Below, one piece after another: positions 34,263-44,148 of a DNA stretch of 62,450 nt. This DNA comes from Prochlorococcus sp. AG-449-O05 (GTDB lineage: Bacteria; Cyanobacteriota; Cyanobacteriia; PCC-6307; Cyanobiaceae), in NCBI GenBank assembly GCA_003212195.1, contig QCQM01000002.1:1-62450 (forward strand), written 5' to 3'. Made by a program: the position numbers and the translations under genes. Numbering within the stretch: the stretch's first letter is position 1; every line of letters starts with the position of its first letter. Below the pieces are notes generated by a model, which was given only the letters and a program-made list of their open reading frames with translations, was not told the origin of the DNA and ran no database searches.

Positions 34263-34805
34263 TCTAGGAAGATTTCTTGACTTTGATTCAACTTGTTGGT
34301 TTGATTGATCTTTCGAAGTATTATTCTCTTTTTCTGAATCTCTTTGCCATCTTTCAACTTTGAAATCCATTTCATCTGGCCAATCTTCGTCCTTACTCTC
34401 TCTCACATAAGGTAATTTTTTTTGCTCAGTTGTATCTATATTTTTTGGTTGCCTTAAAGATATTGCTTCTAAAGGTCTTTTTGAGTACTGTTTAGCTGAT
34501 TCATAAGAATTTGATTCTCTAGAAAATGTCTTAATATCGCTGTTATCATCATAGAAATTCTCATCATTCCAATCATCATTATCTTCATCAAAAAATAAAT
34601 CCACTTTTTCAGATACCCATCTTCCTACTTTTTTCACACTCTTACTTGTTATTCCTTGAAAATCTGAGTTCCTTCTTTTTCCTGGTCTAGCACCAGATAC
34701 TCCATCAACAAATTGCCTTCCAGTTTCGAAAATTTTATCAACCTGTTTATCAACAATATTTTTATCAAAACTATTTCTAAGATTTCTAATTCTCCTTGAA
34801 TCCAT
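34242..34805 (-). CDS. Uncharacterised charged protein with Arg-rich C-terminus
   Basis: 187-aa ORF, acidic low-complexity middle (FFDEDNDDWNDENFYDDNSD), terminates NLPRSRRRRV; overlaps the preceding convergent gene by 21 bp. Confidence 0.75.
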   Translation of the reverse strand: MDSRRIRNLRNSFDKNIVDKQVDKIFETGRQFVDGVSGARPGKRRNSDFQGITSKSVKKVGRWVSEKVDLFFDEDNDDWNDENFYDDNSDIKTFSRESNSYESAKQYSKRPLEAISLRQPKNIDTTEQKKLPYVRESKDEDWPDEMDFKVERWQRDSEKENNTSKDQSNQQVESKSRNLPRSRRRRV

Positions 34806-34888
34806 AAATTATTTTGCTTTTTAAAATATAAATTACATTAAAAAAATAAATAATTCCAAATATAGAAACAAAAACACATCTTATATTT

Positions 34889-35416
34889 TTAATCAAACAA
34901 AATTAAACAGTTTTTATTCCATGATCCATTAAAGAAATTGACACAACATTTTTTACAGGCAATATTCTTTATCCTTTTCCTGTAGAAAAATTTCTCACCA
35001 CAATTTTGACAAGTTCCTATATACTTTAATTCTCTCCTTTCAATAGGAAATGAGTGCCTCACAGAAATTTGAAAATTCTTCTCTTTCTCATTAATTTCAT
35101 TCATCTTTTCTAAGAAATTTGGACCATGTATCTCATTTTTTTTTAATATCCTATCTACCCATGCATGAATCATTTCATGACATAAAGTACTTTTTATTTC
35201 AATAGTAGATAATTTACTCAAAATAGGTTTCGATAAGATAATTTCAGAATCTATAAAACCATTAATGCGTTTTCTTTTATAAAAACCAGCAGTAGTTTTT
35301 AATCTATTATCACTCCATCTAACTTTTACTAAAGGGTGATTATTAACCGTTAAAGAATTTTCAAAATATTGGCTATTAAATCTATGAAATAAGGGTAAAA
35401 GAGGAATTACAGGCAT
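34889..35416 (-). CDS. SprT-like zinc metallopeptidase-type protein
   Basis: CHEMIHAWVDR (HExxH) plus C-terminal CQNCGEKFFYRKRIKNIACKKCC zinc ribbon. Confidence 0.85.
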   Translation of the reverse strand: MPVIPLLPLFHRFNSQYFENSLTVNNHPLVKVRWSDNRLKTTAGFYKRKRINGFIDSEIILSKPILSKLSTIEIKSTLCHEMIHAWVDRILKKNEIHGPNFLEKMNEINEKEKNFQISVRHSFPIERRELKYIGTCQNCGEKFFYRKRIKNIACKKCCVNFFNGSWNKNCLILFD

Positions 35417-35501
35417 TATGGATTAAAATTAGTATTATTTTGACAAAAAAAGCCATCAAAAACGATTTCTTTTCTTAAAGTAATAAAAAACTCAAATCAA
35501 C

Positions 35502-35921
35502 ATGGATGCAACACTAGTTAAAGATATCGGAATTAAAGCATTATTAGTTGGTGGAGCTGTACTAGTTTCTTTTTGGACTTTTAACGCAGTCAAATTAGTT
35601 ATAAGCGCCAGAGGAATTAATCCATTAGTAAGAAAGTTTTTCGATCAAATAGCTGCTGGCAGAATTGATGCAGCTTATGGTTTGACTACAAAAACTTATA
35701 AAACGCATGTAAAACGACAAGATTTTCTTAAATTTTTAGCTAGTTTAAACCTCAATAAATACAGAAATTTAAAATCAGGAAGACCTAGAGTCCAAGAAGA
35801 TCAAATCATAATAACTTTGAATCTAAAATCAGAAGACAAACAAGATGAACTCCCATTAGATTTTACTTTTGCAAAAACTGACAATGATTGGAAAATAGAC
35901 AGAATAGCTAAAGTTAATTAA
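35502..35921 (+). CDS. Small membrane-anchored protein with NTF2/DUF4864-like domain
   Basis: N-terminal hydrophobic segment; ARGINPLVRKFFDQIAAGRIDAAYGLTTKTYK...LPLDFTFAKTDNDWKIDRI. Confidence 0.7.
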   Translation: MDATLVKDIGIKALLVGGAVLVSFWTFNAVKLVISARGINPLVRKFFDQIAAGRIDAAYGLTTKTYKTHVKRQDFLKFLASLNLNKYRNLKSGRPRVQEDQIIITLNLKSEDKQDELPLDFTFAKTDNDWKIDRIAKVN

Positions 35922-35943
35922 TAATTTCTTGTGAGGCAAAAAA

Positions 35944-37257
35944 TTGTTTAAAGAAGAAATAATACATCAATTAGAATTACACCCAAGTAGATTAGATAAA
36001 GAAAAAATCATTTCAGAAGCAATGGAAGATGATCTAGATGATTTTTTTGAGGGTATACGTATGGCACTTGATCCATTAGTAACTTTTGGTGTAAAAATTG
36101 TCCCTGAGAAAGAGACTGAAAAAAGTCAAAATTTTTTATGGGAAGATTTTAGAAAATTAGCCAATAAGCTTATTCAAAGAGAACTTACTGGTCACGCTGC
36201 TCGCGATGCAATTCTTACGGCTATGGAATCTGCAACAAAAGAAGAGTGGAATGGATTTTATAGACGAGTTTTAATTAAAGATCTTAGATGTGGTGTATCT
36301 GAAAAAACAATCAACAAGATAGCAAAGAAATTTCCCAAATATGCTATTCCTATTTTTTCTTGTCCTTTAGCTCATGACAGTGCAAATCATGAAAAAAAAA
36401 TGATAGGGAAAAAGCAAATTGAAATCAAATTAGATGGTGTACGCGTCTTAACTATTATTAGACAAAATAAAGTAGAAATGTTTTCTCGGAATGGGAAACA
36501 ATTCCATAATTTTGGTCATATTATCTCAGAAATAGAAAACGCCTTAAAAGAAGATCCAGCACCTTATGACTTAGTACTCGATGGTGAAGTGATGAGCGCT
36601 AACTTTCAAGATTTAATGAAACAGGTACATAGAAAAGATGGCAAACAAACAAAAGACGCAGTTCTACATCTATTTGATTTATGTCCGCTTGAAGACTTCC
36701 AAAAAGGGCGATGGAACACTAGTCAAACAGCAAGAAGTTTATTAGTAAAAGAATGGGTAGCAAAACATTCTTTAATTCTTAGACATATAAAAACACTTGA
36801 CTGGGAAAATGTAGATCTAGATACCATTGAAGGACAGAAAAGATTTGTAGAGCTAAATAAATCTGCTGTAGAGGGTGGATATGAAGGAGTAATGATTAAA
36901 GATCCTGATGCAATATATGAATGTAAAAGAACACACAGTTGGTTAAAAGCAAAACCTTTCATTGAAGTCACCTTAAAAGTTGTATCTGTTGAGGAAGGGA
37001 CAGGTCGCAATAAAGGTAGACTAGGAGCTGTACTAGTAGAAGGTGAAGATGATGGGCATGAATACAGTCTTAGTTGTGGAAGCGGATTTAGTGATATCCA
37101 ACGTGAAGAATATTGGTCAAAACGGAATCAACTTATTGGTCAACTTGTAGAAATCAGAGCTGATGCTAAAACTAAATCCAAGGATGGGGTGGCTTTTAGT
37201 CTGAGGTTTCCGAGATTCAAATGCTTTAGAGGATTTAAAGCTGGAGAAAAAGTCTAA
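35944..37257 (+). CDS. ATP-dependent DNA ligase (TTG start)
   Basis: Nucleotidyltransferase motifs: I IEIKLDGVRV, III YDLVLDGEVM, IV EGVMIKD, V WLKAKP; OB-fold C-terminus. Confidence 0.92.
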   Translation: MFKEEIIHQLELHPSRLDKEKIISEAMEDDLDDFFEGIRMALDPLVTFGVKIVPEKETEKSQNFLWEDFRKLANKLIQRELTGHAARDAILTAMESATKEEWNGFYRRVLIKDLRCGVSEKTINKIAKKFPKYAIPIFSCPLAHDSANHEKKMIGKKQIEIKLDGVRVLTIIRQNKVEMFSRNGKQFHNFGHIISEIENALKEDPAPYDLVLDGEVMSANFQDLMKQVHRKDGKQTKDAVLHLFDLCPLEDFQKGRWNTSQTARSLLVKEWVAKHSLILRHIKTLDWENVDLDTIEGQKRFVELNKSAVEGGYEGVMIKDPDAIYECKRTHSWLKAKPFIEVTLKVVSVEEGTGRNKGRLGAVLVEGEDDGHEYSLSCGSGFSDIQREEYWSKRNQLIGQLVEIRADAKTKSKDGVAFSLRFPRFKCFRGFKAGEKV

Positions 37258-37373
37258 ATTTTAAAAAATTATATTTAAAAAGTAGTCAATGAAAAATGTG
37301 GTTTTTAAGTAAAAAAACTAAAAATCTTAGCTGTAAAATGTAAGAATAATTATCAGGACTTTTAGAGAGAATT

Positions 37374-37526
37374 ATGACGAAGAAAAAAGTTTTCAACTTC
37401 ATAAAAACACCTTGTGGACAAGCAAAATATATCGAATTAGAAGCCAACAAAACTCTACTAGGTAAATTTAGGCTTTTGTGGTTTATCTTAATTGCATCTA
37501 TTAGAGATTGGAATATTAAAGAGTAA
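37374..37526 (+). CDS. Small hypothetical protein (50 aa)
   Basis: ATG...TAA reading MTKKKVFNFIKTPCGQAKYIELEANKTLLGKFRLLWFILIASIRDWNIKE; GAGAG-like ribosome site upstream; stop lies 4 bp from the convergent TVP38 gene. Too short for the ORF track. Confidence 0.55.
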   Translation: MTKKKVFNFIKTPCGQAKYIELEANKTLLGKFRLLWFILIASIRDWNIKE

Positions 37527-37530
37527 ATTC

Positions 37531-38133
37531 TTAGGATTTTTCAAAATATTCCCTGGAATATTTAGCTGAGAAATATAAAACTAAAAAAGTTGAAATAATT
37601 CCAATGATAGTCATATATAAGTTATTTGGTGATTGGACATTTTTTAGCTCCTGAATATTTTTTGCCAAACTACCTATTGAGCAATAAAGAAAAGTTCCTG
37701 GAATTATTCCAAGAAGACCAATAGCGAAATCTCGAAATTTAACATTATTCAAACCATAAAAATAATTAAGAATACTGAAGGGAAATATCGGAGATAATCT
37801 TGCTAAAAAAATTAATTTAAGTCCGCCTTTTTCAACTACTTTTTCCAAAACACTTAATTTTGGATAACGACTAAAAAGATTTTTTAGCTTTTTTGCAAAA
37901 AAACTTTTTGATACAAAAAAAGCAACTGATGCTCCTAAGGAAGCGGAGAAAAAAACGATAATTGATCCTAAATATGAGCCATATAAAAAACCTGATAATA
38001 AAGATAACCAAGAAGCTGGGAGTATTAATAAAACAATTAAAATATAAATACAAACAAACGAAAATATCCCAATTCCAGTATTAAAAAAAAAAGATAAATT
38101 ATAAATATTTTCAAGAAATATGTTCATTCTCAA
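37531..38133 (-). CDS. TVP38/TMEM64 (DedA-like VTT) membrane protein
   Basis: LSGFLYGSYLGSIIVFFSASLGASVAFFVSKSF, LIFLARLSPIFPFSILNYFYGLNNVKFRDFAIGLLGIIPGTFLYCSIGSLA. Confidence 0.9.
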   Translation of the reverse strand: MRMNIFLENIYNLSFFFNTGIGIFSFVCIYILIVLLILPASWLSLLSGFLYGSYLGSIIVFFSASLGASVAFFVSKSFFAKKLKNLFSRYPKLSVLEKVVEKGGLKLIFLARLSPIFPFSILNYFYGLNNVKFRDFAIGLLGIIPGTFLYCSIGSLAKNIQELKNVQSPNNLYMTIIGIISTFLVLYFSAKYSREYFEKS

Positions 38134-40892
38134 TTCAAAAGTTCGAGTTTTTTAGTAATTCTCTCCATTTGTACTGAACCCTCATTTAATTTAAATCTAC
38201 ATTCATCAACAATATCTTTTGGAGCCTTATCCACGAAATTTTTGTTAGCTAATCTCTTATTTAAATTATCTAACTCAATAGTCACCTTTTTTAAATCCTT
38301 GTTTAACCTTTCCTTTAATGCATCCATATTTACAAAATCCTGAAAAGGTAAGTAAACCTCTAAATCACTAATTATCCCAGAAAAAGATTTAGCAAACTCT
38401 TTTTTATCAACAGCATTAGGTTTAAAAATAAATACTTCAGAAGATTTAGTTAAGGTTTGAATATCATCAATTAAAATTTTTAGAAAATCAATCAATTCAT
38501 CATTATCTGAAATCAAGTAAACAGGAACTTTTTCTGATGGCTTGAGGCCTAATTCAGCTCTCAAATTTCTAATCAATCTAATAATTTCAAAGAGTTGTTG
38601 AAAGGAATTATCAAGCTTATTATCAACAAATTTATTTTCTTGGGTTGGCCATTTTTCAAGAGATAATAATTCTTTATCTGATTTAAGTTGAAGTACATGC
38701 CAAAGTTCTTCAGTAATGTGCGGCATGAAAGGATGAATCATCACCAAAATATCATTGAGCACTTTTATTAAAACCTTTTCAGATATTTGTCTATTATTAG
38801 TCTCTTTATTATTAAACCTTTGTTTAGCAAATTCTACATACCAGTCACAAAAATCATTCCACGTAAATTCATATAGAAGTTTCGCAGATTCTCCCAATTT
38901 ATATTCTCTCAACAAAGCAGCGACTTTTATATTTACTTGATTCAATTTCGATAAAATCCACTTATCACATAACTCTAAAGAAGTTTCATCACTCTCATTA
39001 AGCGAATAATTATTATTAGAAGTTTTATTAATTAACACAAATTTAGTTGCATTCCATAATTTATTCGCAAAATTTCTTGAAGCTTCAACAGTTGAAGACG
39101 TATCTTTTTTCCTATCAAAGTCAAGCCGGATATCTTGTCCAGCGCCTGCAACTTCTCGAATTAAAGCAAATCGTAGAGCATCAGAACCATATTTATCAAT
39201 TAATAGTATTGGATCAATACCATTACCTGAACTTTTACTCATTTTTTTATTATTTTCATCTCGAACTAGACCATGAATATAAACATCTTTAAAAGGAATA
39301 TTATTTGTAAAAGTATTCCCCATCATTGTCATTCTTGCCACCCAGAAGAAAATAATATCGAAACCAGTAACAAGAACATTATTTGGATACCATTTTTTAA
39401 AATCCGGATCATTTGTATTTGGCCAACCAAGGGTTGAGAAAGGCCATAAACCACTTGAAAACCATGTATCCAAAACATCCTTATCACGAACCAATTTAAT
39501 ATTTAATCCAAATTTTTTATTAGCTTCGATTAAGGCATCTTGTTCATTTCTTGCAACGATATATGGAGTATTTTGTTCTATTGAGTCTTGATTTTCATCT
39601 AAAACATACCATGCTGGTATTTGGTGTCCCCACCACAATTGACGACTAATACACCAATCATTAATATTCTCCAACCAATCCTTATAAACTTTCTCCCAGC
39701 GTGGAGGAATAAACGATGGTTTTTTAGAACCAATTTCATTAAGACATCCTTGTGATATATCATCCATTTTCAAAAACCATTGTGTTGACAATAAAGGTTC
39801 AATTGGAACCTTACCTCTATCAGAAAAAGGAACAGTATGTTTATAATCCTCTATCTTTGTCAAAAGGCCTAAATTATCCAATTCTTTAATAATTTTCTTT
39901 CTAGCCTCATATCTATCTAAATTTTGAAAAATACCTGCATTAATATTTAAAGTTCCATCTTTGTTCATTACATTAATCTGTTTTAAATTATGCCTTTTTC
40001 CTATTGCAAAATCATTTGGATCATGGGCTGGAGTAACCTTTACACAACCCGTACCAAAATCTTTATCAACATGTGAATCAGCGATAATAGGTATTTCTCT
40101 ATCAACGAAAGGGACTTTTACTTTGACACCAATAAATTCTTTATATCTATCATCATCAGGATTAACTGCCACAGCAGTATCACCCAATAGAGTTTCTGGT
40201 CTTGTTGTTGCAACTTCTAAGTACTTATCTAATTGTTCACCACTTTCAGAAATTAAAGGGTATTTAAAATGCCATAAATGACCATTTACTTCTTGCATTT
40301 CAACTTCAAGATCACTTACGGCAGATTGAGATTCAGGACACCAATTAACCAAATATTCGCCTCTATAAATTAAATTCTTTTTATAGAGAATATTAAAAGC
40401 CTCAATAACTGCTTCATTTAATTTTTGATCTAGAGTAAATCTTTCTCTAGTCCAGTCAACTGAATATCCTATCCTTTTTAATTGAGAAACTATTCTTCCA
40501 CCACTTTGTTCTTTCCAATTCCATGCTCTTTTAAGAAATTCATCTCTTCCAATATCCTCGCTTGTTTTGCCTTCACTTTTTAATTGTTTTTCAAGAATAG
40601 TTTGAACAGCTATTGAAGCATGATCAGTTCCTGGTAAGCACAAAACATTCTTACCTAAAAGTCTTTGAAAACGTACTACAACATCTATTAAAGCCGTATT
40701 AAATGCATGCCCCATATGCAAAGACCCAGTTACATTTGGTGGCGGAATAACAACACAAAAAGGCTCCCCATCATCCTCAGGATTAGGACTAAACGCCTTT
40801 AGACTTTCCCATTTTTCTTGCCACTTTTTCTCTACTTCAAAAGGTGAATAATTCTCTAAAGATAATTGATCATTCATCTCTGTCATGTCCAA
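38130..40892 (-). CDS. valS: Valyl-tRNA synthetase
   Basis: PPPNVTGSLHMGHAFN (HIGH), KMSKSSGNGIDP (KMSKS), ATTRPETLLGDTAVAVNP. Confidence 0.98.
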   Translation of the reverse strand: MDMTEMNDQLSLENYSPFEVEKKWQEKWESLKAFSPNPEDDGEPFCVVIPPPNVTGSLHMGHAFNTALIDVVVRFQRLLGKNVLCLPGTDHASIAVQTILEKQLKSEGKTSEDIGRDEFLKRAWNWKEQSGGRIVSQLKRIGYSVDWTRERFTLDQKLNEAVIEAFNILYKKNLIYRGEYLVNWCPESQSAVSDLEVEMQEVNGHLWHFKYPLISESGEQLDKYLEVATTRPETLLGDTAVAVNPDDDRYKEFIGVKVKVPFVDREIPIIADSHVDKDFGTGCVKVTPAHDPNDFAIGKRHNLKQINVMNKDGTLNINAGIFQNLDRYEARKKIIKELDNLGLLTKIEDYKHTVPFSDRGKVPIEPLLSTQWFLKMDDISQGCLNEIGSKKPSFIPPRWEKVYKDWLENINDWCISRQLWWGHQIPAWYVLDENQDSIEQNTPYIVARNEQDALIEANKKFGLNIKLVRDKDVLDTWFSSGLWPFSTLGWPNTNDPDFKKWYPNNVLVTGFDIIFFWVARMTMMGNTFTNNIPFKDVYIHGLVRDENNKKMSKSSGNGIDPILLIDKYGSDALRFALIREVAGAGQDIRLDFDRKKDTSSTVEASRNFANKLWNATKFVLINKTSNNNYSLNESDETSLELCDKWILSKLNQVNIKVAALLREYKLGESAKLLYEFTWNDFCDWYVEFAKQRFNNKETNNRQISEKVLIKVLNDILVMIHPFMPHITEELWHVLQLKSDKELLSLEKWPTQENKFVDNKLDNSFQQLFEIIRLIRNLRAELGLKPSEKVPVYLISDNDELIDFLKILIDDIQTLTKSSEVFIFKPNAVDKKEFAKSFSGIISDLEVYLPFQDFVNMDALKERLNKDLKKVTIELDNLNKRLANKNFVDKAPKDIVDECRFKLNEGSVQMERITKKLELLN

Positions 40893-40983
40893 ATTTTATT
40901 TCAATAAACTTTTTGTTTATTTTATCTTGAGAGCAGCCAATTAATGAAAATAATATTAGTTTGCAAAAAAATAAACATACATT

Positions 40984-41325
40984 CTACAAAAGTTTGAAGC
41001 CAGAACCGCAAGAACAACGTTTTGCATTTTTTGGTGTTGAAATAAGAAATCCACCACCGCTCAAATCACCGTAATAATCTAATTTTAAATCTTTAAGTAA
41101 ATTAAACTTTTTTACATCCGTGTATAAAGTTACTCCTTCAGTTCTTGAAATAGGGGATCCATTACATGTACCCGGCCTTAATTTAATATGCATCCATCCT
41201 TCGGAACAATTTTTATCCTCTACCAAATCAATCGACATTTCTCCTGGAGAACCTCCAAAAGAAGCTTGCCTAGATAGTTCTGAAGCAGCGCTTTGACTGA
41301 TTGAAAGATTGACGATCTCAGTCAT
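40984..41325 (-). CDS. Iron-sulfur cluster assembly protein (IscA/SufA/ErpA family)
   Basis: Conserved C-terminal CSCGSGF; FNLLKDLKLDYYGDLSGGGFLISTPKNAKR. Start set at the ATG at 41325 because the longer ORF runs into a tRNA gene. Confidence 0.92.
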   Translation of the reverse strand: MTEIVNLSISQSAASELSRQASFGGSPGEMSIDLVEDKNCSEGWMHIKLRPGTCNGSPISRTEGVTLYTDVKKFNLLKDLKLDYYGDLSGGGFLISTPKNAKRCSCGSGFKLL

Positions 41326-41340
41326 TAGAAAAATAATAAA

Positions 41341-41412
<72 letters not shown>

Positions 41413-41510
41413 TTATAATAGATCATTCTAATAGATGAAGTTGAAATATTTATACTAAGTATTTAAATATTTCATGATTGAGGCAAAATTAAATTAATAA
41501 AATATATCCT

Positions 41511-42356
41511 ATGTCCTCAAACGATAGATATAACTTACAAAAAAATTCCGATTTAGAGACTTTAGAAAACTTTAAAATTTTAATATCTAATATCAAATCA
41601 TTAAAAGATAAAACTTGGGGATGCCCTTGGCAGAAAATACAGTCTCATAAATCGTTGATCCCATTTTTACATGAAGAAAGTAATGAATTTATAGATGCGA
41701 TATATGAAAGAAAGGCGGATAACATATGTGAAGAGTTAGGAGATCTTTTATTACAAGTAATGCTTCATGCTGAAATCGGTTACGAAAAAAAAGAATTTGA
41801 ACTAAATGATGTTATAAAAAATCTAAACAAGAAAATTATTAATAGACATCCATATATTTTTAAAAAAAAAGAAAAAGTATCTCTTGAAAAATCGCAACAA
41901 ATTTGGGAAAACATTAAAAATTCAGAAAAAGAAACACCTCATATGGAATCATCAATAAGTAAAAATTTAAATATGAAAATCAAAAATTTACCGCCAATGG
42001 TTGGAACAGATAAAATCACAAATGTTGTTAAAGAATATGGTTTTAAATGGGAGAGTACCGATCAGATTTTTGAAAAGTTAGAAGAAGAGATTAATGAATT
42101 AAAGGAAGCAATTAAAAGCAATAATGATTCAGAAATAAAAAATGAATTTGGGGATATTTACTTTACCCTTCTGAATCTCTCAAACTTTCTAAAAATAAAT
42201 CCTGAATCAGCTCTACAAAAAACTAATAAAAAATTTTTAGACAGGTTTTCAATCATTGAACATCATGCAGGCGATAATATAAAAAAACAAACTCCTAAAG
42301 ACTTTCAACGGCTTTGGCAAATAGCCAAGCGAAAACTTAAAAGAAAAAATTCTTAA
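41511..42356 (+). CDS. mazG: Nucleoside triphosphate pyrophosphohydrolase
   Basis: WGCPWQKIQSHKSLIPFLHEESNEFIDAI, EELGDLLLQVMLHAEI, second MazG-like repeat EEINELKEAI..NEFGDIYFTLLNLS. Confidence 0.95.
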   Translation: MSSNDRYNLQKNSDLETLENFKILISNIKSLKDKTWGCPWQKIQSHKSLIPFLHEESNEFIDAIYERKADNICEELGDLLLQVMLHAEIGYEKKEFELNDVIKNLNKKIINRHPYIFKKKEKVSLEKSQQIWENIKNSEKETPHMESSISKNLNMKIKNLPPMVGTDKITNVVKEYGFKWESTDQIFEKLEEEINELKEAIKSNNDSEIKNEFGDIYFTLLNLSNFLKINPESALQKTNKKFLDRFSIIEHHAGDNIKKQTPKDFQRLWQIAKRKLKRKNS

Positions 42357-42363
42357 AAAGCAA

Positions 42364-43212
42364 ATGACTAATATTTCAACATGGATAGATGAATATCATA
42401 AAGGCTCAAGATTCGGTCTAAGTGGAGATGTTTTAATTAAACAAAAATCACAATATCAAGAAATTATTGTTATTGAAAATGAATACTATGGAAGAGCTTT
42501 AATGCTTGATGGTTGTTGGATGACATCACTAAAAGACGAGAAATATTATCATGAGTGTCTTGTGCATCCAGCATTAAGTAGCATTAACGAAAAATCTAAT
42601 GTACTAATTATTGGTGGAGGAGACGGCGGTACAGCAAGAGAATGCGTTAAATATTCTCAAATATCGAAAATTGATCTAGTAGAAATTGACGAGGAGGTAA
42701 TCAAAATATCTAAAAAATTTTTAAAAGAAATTGGAGGCGAAGCATGGAATGATAAAAGATTAGAAATACATGTTGATGATGGTGTTAAATGGGTAAAAAA
42801 AACAAGAGATAATTTTTACGACGTTATTTTTATAGATTGTTCAGATCCCTCAGAATTCTCAAATTTATTATTTTCAGATTCTTTTTATAAAGAATGTAAA
42901 AGAATACTTACATCAAAGGGGATATTAGCAACGCAAAGTGAGTCTCCTGAATCCTTCAAAAATATTCACATAAATATTTTGAAAACCCTAAAAAATATAT
43001 TTAAAGTTTCTAAAACTATGTATTCCTTTGTGCCTATATATCCAAGCGGAATTTGGAGTTGGACATTCGCTTCTTCAGAAGATCTCAATTTATCAAAGCA
43101 AAATTGTGATGAAGTCCTAAAAATAGAAAAAGGATGTGAAATTTGGAATTTAAATTTTCAAAATGCAGCATTCAAAATGATGCCAAATAAAATTGTAAAA
43201 GAACTAGATTAA
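42364..43212 (+). CDS. speE: Polyamine aminopropyltransferase (spermidine synthase)
   Basis: LMLDGCWMTSLKDEKYYHECLVHPAL, VLIIGGGDGGTARECVKY, DVIFIDCSDP. Confidence 0.96.
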   Translation: MTNISTWIDEYHKGSRFGLSGDVLIKQKSQYQEIIVIENEYYGRALMLDGCWMTSLKDEKYYHECLVHPALSSINEKSNVLIIGGGDGGTARECVKYSQISKIDLVEIDEEVIKISKKFLKEIGGEAWNDKRLEIHVDDGVKWVKKTRDNFYDVIFIDCSDPSEFSNLLFSDSFYKECKRILTSKGILATQSESPESFKNIHINILKTLKNIFKVSKTMYSFVPIYPSGIWSWTFASSEDLNLSKQNCDEVLKIEKGCEIWNLNFQNAAFKMMPNKIVKELD

Positions 43213-43216
43213 TAAG

Positions 43217-44098
43217 ATGACAAAAAATTTATTTGATAACGAAAATGCAATTTATATGGGAGCAAAAAGAAGTCCCGAGAATTGCTCAATTGGTATATTT
43301 GGAGTTAATTATGACGGGACATGTTCTTTTAAACCAGGAGCAAGATTTGGTCCAGAAGCAATAAGACAAGTCAGTTCTTGTTTAGAAACATATTGTCCAA
43401 AAATAAAAAAAGACTTAGAAGATATTATTTATGTTGATTTTGGATCAATACTAATTGATAAAAATGACTCAAAGTCGGTTATTGAATCGGTTAAATCAGC
43501 AACAAATTATTTAATTAATAAACGTCTTAGTCCTATTATGCTTGGAGGCGAACACTCTATTACAAGAGGTGCTATTGAAGCATTAGTAAAAAAATATCCA
43601 GATTTGATATTGGTTCAACTTGATGCTCATGCAGATTTAAGAGAATCATATATAGGCAATGAACATAGTCATGCTTGTACTATGAAAAGATGCTTAGAAG
43701 TGCTCCCAGAAAAGAAAATTTTACAAGTAGGAATTAGAAGTGGGACTAAGGAAGAATTTGAAATTATGCATAACAACAACCAATTAGTTAACTTTTGTCC
43801 AGGCGGAAATGCACATGAGTTAAAACAAGCTCTTCTACCGTTCGCTAAGTCTCCAATCTATTTAACAATAGATTTAGATTGGTTTGATCCCAGTTTATTA
43901 GCAGGGACGGGCACTCCAGAACCGGGAGGATTTTTTTGGAATGATTTTGAAGAAATACTGAAAACTTTAAAAGACTTTAGAATTGTGGCTTCAGACATTG
44001 TGGAATTATCTCCAGAAATTGATAAAAGCGGAGTAAGTAGCATAGTTGCAGCCAAAGTTCTTAGAAGCTTAATTTTGTCATTAGAAAATATGCAATAA
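43217..44098 (+). CDS. speB: Agmatinase / arginase family ureohydrolase
   Basis: GGEHSITRGAIEAL, LVQLDAHADLRESYIGNEHSHACTMKR, LTIDLDWFDPSLLAGTGTPEPGG. Confidence 0.93.
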   Translation: MTKNLFDNENAIYMGAKRSPENCSIGIFGVNYDGTCSFKPGARFGPEAIRQVSSCLETYCPKIKKDLEDIIYVDFGSILIDKNDSKSVIESVKSATNYLINKRLSPIMLGGEHSITRGAIEALVKKYPDLILVQLDAHADLRESYIGNEHSHACTMKRCLEVLPEKKILQVGIRSGTKEEFEIMHNNNQLVNFCPGGNAHELKQALLPFAKSPIYLTIDLDWFDPSLLAGTGTPEPGGFFWNDFEEILKTLKDFRIVASDIVELSPEIDKSGVSSIVAAKVLRSLILSLENMQ

Positions 44099-44148
44099 AA
44101 AATTTCTAAACTACAGTGTAAAAATACTAAATACAAACTAAATATTTC

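Noticed and set aside
39047-39292. Plus-strand 81-aa ORF within valS
   Set aside because: Antisense to conserved valyl-tRNA synthetase sequence; no independent signal.
44099-44148. Glycine riboswitch ahead of gcvT
   Set aside because: Only 50 bp of AT-rich spacer with no paired structure seen.
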